Shown here: positions 12,756 through 16,987 of the stretch, piece after piece
Layout: each line of letters opens with the position of its first letter
Position numbering within the stretch: the first letter of the stretch is position 1
NCBI GenBank assembly: GCA_023336855.1
Contig: JAMBLK010000073.1
Coordinates: 1-16,987, forward strand
Source: Actinomycetes bacterium
Lineage (GTDB): Bacteria > Actinomycetota > Acidimicrobiia > Spongiisociales > UBA5794
Direction: 5' to 3'
DNA length: 16,987 nucleotides
Notes under the pieces: generated by a model
What the model was told of the DNA's origin: nothing
What the model saw: the letters and a program-made list of their open reading frames with translations, nothing else
Database searches by the model: none
Made by a program: the position numbers and the translations under genes

Positions 12756-14427
12756 ACACAGCTCCGTACTCGGCGGTTCCGACCAGCTTGGCGTACTTCC
12801 CGAGGGCACCGGTTGGGTATCGGGGTTCGGGTGCCTTCCACTCGGAACGTCGTGCCTCCATCTCCTTCTCGTCGATCAGGAGGTCGAGGCGCCGTGCCGG
12901 CAGGTCGACCCGGATTCGATCGCCTTCGTGCACGAGACCCATCGGTCCGCCTTTGGCGGCTTCCGGAGCCACGTGACCGATGCACAGGCCCGTCGTCCCT
13001 CCGGAGAACCGGCCGTCGGTGATCAGCAACACGTCTTTTCCGAGGCCCGCACCCTTGATCGCCGCAGTGATCGCAAGCATCTCTCTCATCCCCGGACCTC
13101 CCGCCGGGCCCTCGTAGCGGATCACCACGACATCCCCTGCGTGCAGATCATGGGACCAGAGCGCTTCGAGCGCATGCTGTTCATCATCGAACACTCTGGC
13201 GGTTCCTTCGAAGACGTCGAGATCTATCCCGGCGATCTTCACGACGGCGCCGCCGGGGGCGAGCGAGCCACGCAGGATGGCGATGCCACCCTCTTCAGCG
13301 ACCGGTTCTGCGAATGGCCGCACCACGTCCTGCTGGTCGGGGAACACGACCGTTTCGAGATTCTCTGCCATCGTCTGGCCGGTCACGGTCAGCGTGTCTC
13401 CGTTGATGAGTCCTTCGTCGTAGAGCGCACGCAGCACGACGGGCACGCCACCGATCCGGTCGAGATCCACCATGTGATAGCGGCCGAACGGCTTGAGGTC
13501 ACCGACGTGGGGGGTCCGCCGGCTGATCCGGTCGAAGTCCTCGAGGGTGAAGTCGACGCGAGCCTCGTGTGCGATGGAGAGCAGGTGAAGCACGGCGTTC
13601 GTGGACCCTCCGAGCGCCATCACCACGGTCACGGCGTTCTCAAACGCCTCCCTCGTCATGATGTCTCTGGGGCGGATGCCGGCCCGGAGCAGCTCCATCG
13701 TTGCTTCCCCGGACTGGCGCGCATAGTCGTCGAGACGCTTCGAGATGGCGGGCACCGAAGCGCTACCGGGAAGCGACATACCGAGTGCCTCACCAACCGA
13801 TGCCATGGTGTTCGCCGTGAACATTCCGGCACACGATCCAACCCCGGGACAGGCCGCCTGCTCGATACGCAACAACTGGGAGTCATCGATTCGACCCTCG
13901 GAATGGGCGCCGATGCCTTCGAAGACGTCCACGATCGAGATGTCGATACCGTCGAGTTTGCCGGGGAGGGACGATCCGCCGTAGAGGAACACCGACGGGA
14001 GGTTGTGCCGGGCTGCGGCCATGAGCATCCCCGGGAGCGACTTGTCGCAGCCGGCGATCGAGACCATTGCGTCGAACCGTTCTGCGTGCATGACGAGTTC
14101 AACAGAGTCTGCAATGACCTCCCTGGAGACCAGCGAGGCCCGCATGCCCTCGTGCCCCATCGAGATTCCGTCGGAGACGGCGATGGTGGTGAAGACGAGC
14201 CCCACACCTCCCGCTTCGTTCACGCCTTCTCTGGCCCGGGCGGAGAGCCTCGGGCCGGTCAGGTTGCACGGTGTCACTTCGTTGCCGGCGCTCACGACAC
14301 CGACCTGAGCCTTGACGAAATCGTTCTCGCCCAGGCCGACGGCACGCAACATCGCTCTGGCACCAGCTTTGGCGGGGCCGTCGGTCACGTCCTGGGAATG
14401 GATCTTGATGGGGGTCTCAGAAGGCAT
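12748..14427 (-). CDS. ilvD: Dihydroxy-acid dehydratase
   Basis: IlvD removes water from 2,3-dihydroxy-isovalerate and -methylvalerate, the third common step of valine and isoleucine synthesis, using an Fe-S cluster and Mg in the cytoplasm. The 559-residue length is normal. Cluster ligands are visible as Cys54 (TPCNLTG), Cys127 (IAGCDKSLPG, with Lys129) and Cys199 (CPGVGSCAGMFTANTM), a three-Cys set with spacing like the [2Fe-2S] members of the IlvD/Edd family. The SDGISMGHEGM segment (85-95) and the C-terminal VITDGRFSGGT are also present. The ATG at 14427 has TACTCT 6 nt upstream, so the transcript is probably leaderless. No other branched-chain gene lies in the window. It is divergent from the LCP gene, with a heptamer repeat between them. 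Confidence 0.95.
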   Translation of the reverse strand: MPSETPIKIHSQDVTDGPAKAGARAMLRAVGLGENDFVKAQVGVVSAGNEVTPCNLTGPRLSARAREGVNEAGGVGLVFTTIAVSDGISMGHEGMRASLVSREVIADSVELVMHAERFDAMVSIAGCDKSLPGMLMAAARHNLPSVFLYGGSSLPGKLDGIDISIVDVFEGIGAHSEGRIDDSQLLRIEQAACPGVGSCAGMFTANTMASVGEALGMSLPGSASVPAISKRLDDYARQSGEATMELLRAGIRPRDIMTREAFENAVTVVMALGGSTNAVLHLLSIAHEARVDFTLEDFDRISRRTPHVGDLKPFGRYHMVDLDRIGGVPVVLRALYDEGLINGDTLTVTGQTMAENLETVVFPDQQDVVRPFAEPVAEEGGIAILRGSLAPGGAVVKIAGIDLDVFEGTARVFDDEQHALEALWSHDLHAGDVVVIRYEGPAGGPGMREMLAITAAIKGAGLGKDVLLITDGRFSGGTTGLCIGHVAPEAAKGGPMGLVHEGDRIRVDLPARRLDLLIDEKEMEARRSEWKAPEPRYPTGALGKYAKLVGTAEYGAVCD

Positions 14428-14433
14428 GGCGTG

Positions 14434-14439
14434 AGAGTA
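14434..14439 (-). promoter_or_regulatory. ilvD: -10 box (TACTCT) for leaderless ilvD
   Basis: TACTCT on the minus strand ends 6 nt before ATG 14427, and no Shine-Dalgarno sequence is present. It lies between the start codon and the heptamer repeat tract. Confidence 0.5.
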
Positions 14440-14463
14440 ACGCGTCGGATGGCCTCGCCCTGT

Positions 14464-14519
14464 CGGTTGTCGGTTGTCGGTACTCGGTATCCGGTACTCG
14501 GTTCCCCACTACGGACTAC
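14464..14519. repeat. Degenerate heptanucleotide repeat, CGGTACT type
   Basis: Eight consecutive 7-base units: CGGTTGT, CGGTTGT, CGGTACT, CGGTATC, CGGTACT, CGGTTCC, CCACTAC, GGACTAC. They fill the middle of the divergent ilvD/LCP gap. An ATG at 14474 within the tract is in frame with the LCP gene but is not its likely start. Confidence 0.75.
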
Positions 14520-14541
14520 GGCCGTATCAGGATTCCGGCTC

Positions 14542-14547
14542 TAGCCT
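14542..14547 (+). promoter_or_regulatory. -10 box (TAGCCT) for LCP gene
   Basis: TAGCCT ends 10 nt before ATG 14558, which would give a leader of only a few nucleotides. It supports this start over the ATG at 14474 inside the repeat tract. Confidence 0.35.
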
Positions 14548-14557
14548 CTTCACGGCC

Positions 14558-15592
14558 ATGACCACCGAGACGTACCCAACGATCCCCCAAACGCCGCCTC
14601 CACCTCCCACCGCGCCGACGAAGAGGAAGGGCGGCTTCGCGAAGAAGGCATTCTTCGCTCTCCTCATCCTCGCAGTCATCGGCGTGTTCGGAATGATCGG
14701 GTACGTCAAGTGGACCGAGGGCAAGATCGACCGGATTCCATCGGAGGAGCTGACCAGTCTCGCAACCGTGGCGCCCGGATCTCCGGAACCGGCCAATTTC
14801 CTCATTATCGCCACCGACGACCGGTCAGATCTCCCCGACGATTGGGAGGACAATTTCGGCGATTTCACGGGCCGCAGAACCGACGTGATGATGCTCGCTC
14901 ATCTGGTCCCCGGCGAACGCATCCAACTCCTCAGCCTCCCCCGCGATCTCCAGGCCGAGATCGAAGGCCAGGGGACGAACCGTCTGAACGCGGCATTCGT
15001 CTTCGGCGGACCGGACCTTCTCATCAAGACCGTCCAGCAGGAGACCGGTATCCCCGTCCACCACTATGTCGAGATCGACTTCGGCGGATTCGGCCGGATC
15101 GTCGACTCACTCGGCGGTGTGACGATCGACTTCCCCTACCCGGCACGTGACGGCAAGTCCGGGTTCGAGGTCGAGGCAGGTACACACACCCTCGACGGAG
15201 AGATGGCTGTCGCCTACGCCCGGTCGCGGACGTACGAGGAGTACAGGGACGGTTCGTGGCAAGGATCCGGCGGCGGAGACATCGCCCGAACGCAGCGCCA
15301 GCAGGACATCATGGTGCAACTCTTCGATCAGGTTGTCTCACCGTCGAGCGCCTTCAATCTCCCCGCGTTCCTGCCGACGTTCGCCGACAACATCACCGCC
15401 GATGAGGGACTGAGCCTTGCGTTGATGACCAGCCTCGGCAGGTCGGCTCTCGGCCTGCAGTCTTCGAACATCGACCGGGTCACGCTCCCGGTGAAAAACT
15501 ACAAGGGCAGCGACGGCCGCGCCTACGTGATCGCGACCGAGGATGCGGCAGCCGTGATCGCAGCCTTCAAGGCCGGCGACCCCTACCCCTGA
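14558..15592 (+). CDS. LytR-CpsA-Psr (LCP) family cell-wall glycopolymer ligase
   Basis: LCP proteins attach undecaprenyl-linked glycopolymers (teichoic acid-like, arabinogalactan or capsule) to peptidoglycan on the outer membrane face. This 344-residue protein has a short cytoplasmic Pro-rich N terminus (1-29), one membrane helix (31-50), and an extracellular LCP domain. Conserved residues are visible: NFLIIATDDR (80-89), GRRTDVMML (105-113), LLSLPRD (125-131), NRLNAAFVFGG (141-151), YARSRT (220-225) and DIARTQRQQ (241-249). These Arg and Asp residues bind the pyrophosphate lipid and metal in the family. There is no C-terminal LytR_C domain. Start chosen at 14558 because the extra upstream residues would be encoded by the repeat tract. 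Converges on the class V aminotransferase gene. Confidence 0.92.
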   Translation: MTTETYPTIPQTPPPPPTAPTKRKGGFAKKAFFALLILAVIGVFGMIGYVKWTEGKIDRIPSEELTSLATVAPGSPEPANFLIIATDDRSDLPDDWEDNFGDFTGRRTDVMMLAHLVPGERIQLLSLPRDLQAEIEGQGTNRLNAAFVFGGPDLLIKTVQQETGIPVHHYVEIDFGGFGRIVDSLGGVTIDFPYPARDGKSGFEVEAGTHTLDGEMAVAYARSRTYEEYRDGSWQGSGGGDIARTQRQQDIMVQLFDQVVSPSSAFNLPAFLPTFADNITADEGLSLALMTSLGRSALGLQSSNIDRVTLPVKNYKGSDGRAYVIATEDAAAVIAAFKAGDPYP

Positions 15593-15615
15593 TCGAGTCG
15601 ACGGCACCAAACCCC

Positions 15616-15664
15616 ATCGTTTGTGTCTACGACCACAATTATTGTGAACGTAAGCACAAACGAT
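15616..15664. terminator. 49-nt interrupted palindrome between convergent genes, candidate bidirectional terminator
   Basis: The arms ATCGTTTGTG, TACG and CACAAT are mirrored by ATTGTG, CGTA and CACAAACGAT around a single central T at 15640: 20 paired bases with two 2x2 mismatched gaps. It fills most of the 75-bp gap between two converging stops and is AT-rich compared with its surroundings. No T tract follows either side, so it could instead be a protein-binding site. Confidence 0.45.
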
Positions 15665-15667
15665 TGG

Positions 15668-16837
15668 TCAGAGGGCGGCCACCGCTGCGACGAGTCGGTC
15701 GATCTCGTCTTCTGTGTTGAAGTAGTGGACCGAGGCTCGCACGAGATTCGGCAGATTCCTCGCTTCCATGTCGAATCGCGCTGAGTACGGGGTCGTGACG
15801 GAGACGTTGATCGCCCGCTCAAAGAGGGCCACCTTTGCCATCTCCGCTTCGTGATCGTCGACGGTGAACGTCACGATCGCCCCTTGGACCGAGCCGATGT
15901 CGCGCACCGTCACACCCGCAACGTCGGAGAGCCCCCTTCTGAGCATCTCACCGAGATCCAGAACCCGTTCCCAGATCGCTTCCAGACCGATGTCCATCGC
16001 GTAGTTGGCAGCCCTTCCCAGGCCGAGAACCAGGGCAGGCGAACGCTCCCAGAGTTCGAACCGCCGAGCGTCTGATCTCATCTCATAACGGTCCGGTGCC
16101 TCCCACCTCGCTCCATGAAGGTCGAGCACCATGGGGTCGAGCCGATCAACCATCCGTTCCGAGACGTAGAGGAACCCGGCACCGCGGGGTCCTCGCAGGA
16201 ACTTCCTGGACGTCGCCGACAGCAGATCGCAGCCGATCTCCCCAACATCGATCGGCATCTGACCGACGGACTGGCAAGCGTCGAGCAAGTACGGAACTCC
16301 GTGGACGTTCGCGACCCGGCCAACATCGGCAGCCGGGTTGACCAGACCGCTGTTCGTCGGCATGTGGTTGATGGCGATCAACCGAACGCGTTCGTCGATC
16401 ATCGCGTCGAGAGTATCGACGTCGATCTCCCCCGTCGAGCGATCCGGTACGACTTCAACGACGGCACCGGTCCGCTCCGCGACCTGAAGGAATGCGATCA
16501 CGTTCGACGCGTACTCACTGGTCGTGGTCAGGATGCGATCACCCTCGGAGAACCGCATCGCCGTGAACGCCAGGTCCCATGCCCTCGTGGCGCTGTCGGC
16601 AAGGGCGATCTCCGATCGGCTCGCGCCGACGAGTCTCGCCAGCGAGCCATACACAGCCTCGAGATCGTCGTCATGTTTGGCCGCGGTCTCGTACCCCCCC
16701 AGGCGGGTTTCCTCCTCGAGATACCCGGTGACCTTGTCGAGCACCGGTCGTGGCATCAGGGAGGCTCCGGCATTGTTGAAGTGTGCAACGAATGCGGTGC
16801 CCGGCGTGTCGGCTCGTACGGCGGAAATGTCGATCAT
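15668..16837 (-). CDS. Class V PLP aminotransferase (selenocysteine lyase/cysteine desulfurase-like) without the catalytic Cys
   Basis: A 389-residue fold-type I enzyme of the COG0520 type. Features: FNNAGASLMP (20-29), TSEYASNV (106-113), INHMPTNSG (156-164), Asp187 and Gln189 in LLDACQS, and the Schiff-base Lys212 in SATSRKFLRGPRG. True SufS-type desulfurases carry a catalytic Cys in the C-terminal third; this protein has none there (only Cys188 and Cys203), so sulfur transfer through a persulfide is unlikely. A C-S lyase, such as the EgtE type, or an epimerase-like reaction is more plausible, but the substrate is unknown. The ATG at 16837 is preferred over GTG 16846 because TACTGT ends 7 nt upstream of it and overlaps the GTG. 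It follows the Nudix gene by 18 nt. Confidence 0.82.
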   Translation of the reverse strand: MIDISAVRADTPGTAFVAHFNNAGASLMPRPVLDKVTGYLEEETRLGGYETAAKHDDDLEAVYGSLARLVGASRSEIALADSATRAWDLAFTAMRFSEGDRILTTTSEYASNVIAFLQVAERTGAVVEVVPDRSTGEIDVDTLDAMIDERVRLIAINHMPTNSGLVNPAADVGRVANVHGVPYLLDACQSVGQMPIDVGEIGCDLLSATSRKFLRGPRGAGFLYVSERMVDRLDPMVLDLHGARWEAPDRYEMRSDARRFELWERSPALVLGLGRAANYAMDIGLEAIWERVLDLGEMLRRGLSDVAGVTVRDIGSVQGAIVTFTVDDHEAEMAKVALFERAINVSVTTPYSARFDMEARNLPNLVRASVHYFNTEDEIDRLVAAVAAL

Positions 16838-16844
16838 GTCTCGC

Positions 16845-16850
16845 ACAGTA
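16845..16850 (-). promoter_or_regulatory. -10 box (TACTGT) for class V aminotransferase gene
   Basis: TACTGT on the minus strand ends 7 nt before ATG 16837, within the 18-nt gap after the Nudix stop. It would allow expression independent of the upstream gene. Confidence 0.4.
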
Positions 16851-16855
16851 GGGAC

Positions 16856-16987
16856 TCAGAGACCGAGTTCGTCGATCAGATCGATCATCGTCGGCGTGAG
16901 GAGCATCGCCCGGACCTCTTCCACGGGTATCCACCGCGCTTCGGCTGCATCGTCGCCCGCAACGAGTTCACCGCCAACCACGGTGCC
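16856..16987 (-). CDS. Nudix hydrolase, C-terminal part only
   Basis: The last 43 residues of a gene that begins beyond the window, ending at TGA 16856-16858. The segment VVGGELVAGDDAAEARWIPV followed by EEVRAMLLTPTMIDLIDEL is the typical end of a Nudix domain: a strand, an (D/E)AxxxxW(I/V)P turn and a final helix. The Nudix box with its metal-binding Glu residues lies outside the window, so the substrate (ADP-ribose, NADH, oxidised nucleotides or other) cannot be judged. It is 18 nt upstream of the class V aminotransferase gene and on the same strand, so the two may form a short operon. Confidence 0.7.
   Translation of the reverse strand, partial: GTVVGGELVAGDDAAEARWIPVEEVRAMLLTPTMIDLIDELGL

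Noticed and set aside
12049..14544. A very long open frame (831 codons, + strand) antisense to the CAP and ilvD genes
   Set aside because: It reads the Thr/Pro-rich stalk and IlvD backwards, giving Val/Asp runs and no domain. High GC leaves few stops in this antisense phase. The opposite strand holds clear conserved proteins.
14474..14557. N-terminal extension of the LCP protein from ATG 14474
   Set aside because: It translates the heptamer repeat tract; the ATG at 14558 directly precedes the Pro-rich cytoplasmic tail and has a -10 box.

Overview
This window looks like part of a high-GC chromosome from an actinobacterium. The lineage is probably Acidimicrobiia-like and uncultivated, but that placement is inferred from gene content, small zinc-finger proteins and promoter style, because no rRNA or marker gene is present. 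It is dense housekeeping DNA, with no insertion sequence, phage, CRISPR array, rRNA or tRNA that I can see. No gene-free stretch exceeds about 235 bases.

Layout: 1-402 is the end of a protein with a C-terminal AlbA_2 domain. 435-1043 is a membrane protein made of two DUF4389 repeats. 1088-2056 (-) is a DUF4349 lipoprotein. 2158-3592 holds a MobA-type nucleotidyltransferase and a crotonase with the dienoyl-CoA isomerase triad. 3784-5052 is a class III aminotransferase ending in a strong terminator. 5133-5321 (-) is a small zinc-knuckle protein and 5460-6977 (-) is apolipoprotein N-acyltransferase. 7211-9573 is an inositol-monophosphatase/amidohydrolase pair overlapping at ATGA. 9601-9801 (-) is a small CxxC protein, and 9952-11331 (-) is a Cys/Met-metabolism PLP enzyme with a structured leader. 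11541-11777 (-) is a selenoprotein W-like gene, 11817-12611 (-) a secreted CAP-domain protein, and 12748-14427 (-) IlvD. 14558-15592 is an LCP cell-wall ligase, 15668-16837 (-) a class V aminotransferase, and 16856-16987 (-) the end of a Nudix hydrolase.

The main discovery is the selenoprotein. Read normally, only a 61-codon frame starting at 11726 is visible. Reading upstream through one in-frame TGA at 11745-11747 restores the SelW signature (Y-C-x-x-U-G-Y) and an ATG start with its own -10 box. The TGA is followed, 11 nt later, by a hairpin with the geometry of a bacterial SECIS element. The rest of the selenocysteine machinery is not in the window.

Other points of interest are: a Cys-to-Ser replacement at the catalytic position of Lnt; a recurrent TANNNT box 6-10 nt before ten start codons, which suggests widespread leaderless transcription; degenerate heptanucleotide repeats in several intergenic gaps; a 49-nt palindrome between two convergent genes; and a hairpin plus small upstream ORF before the Cys/Met enzyme.
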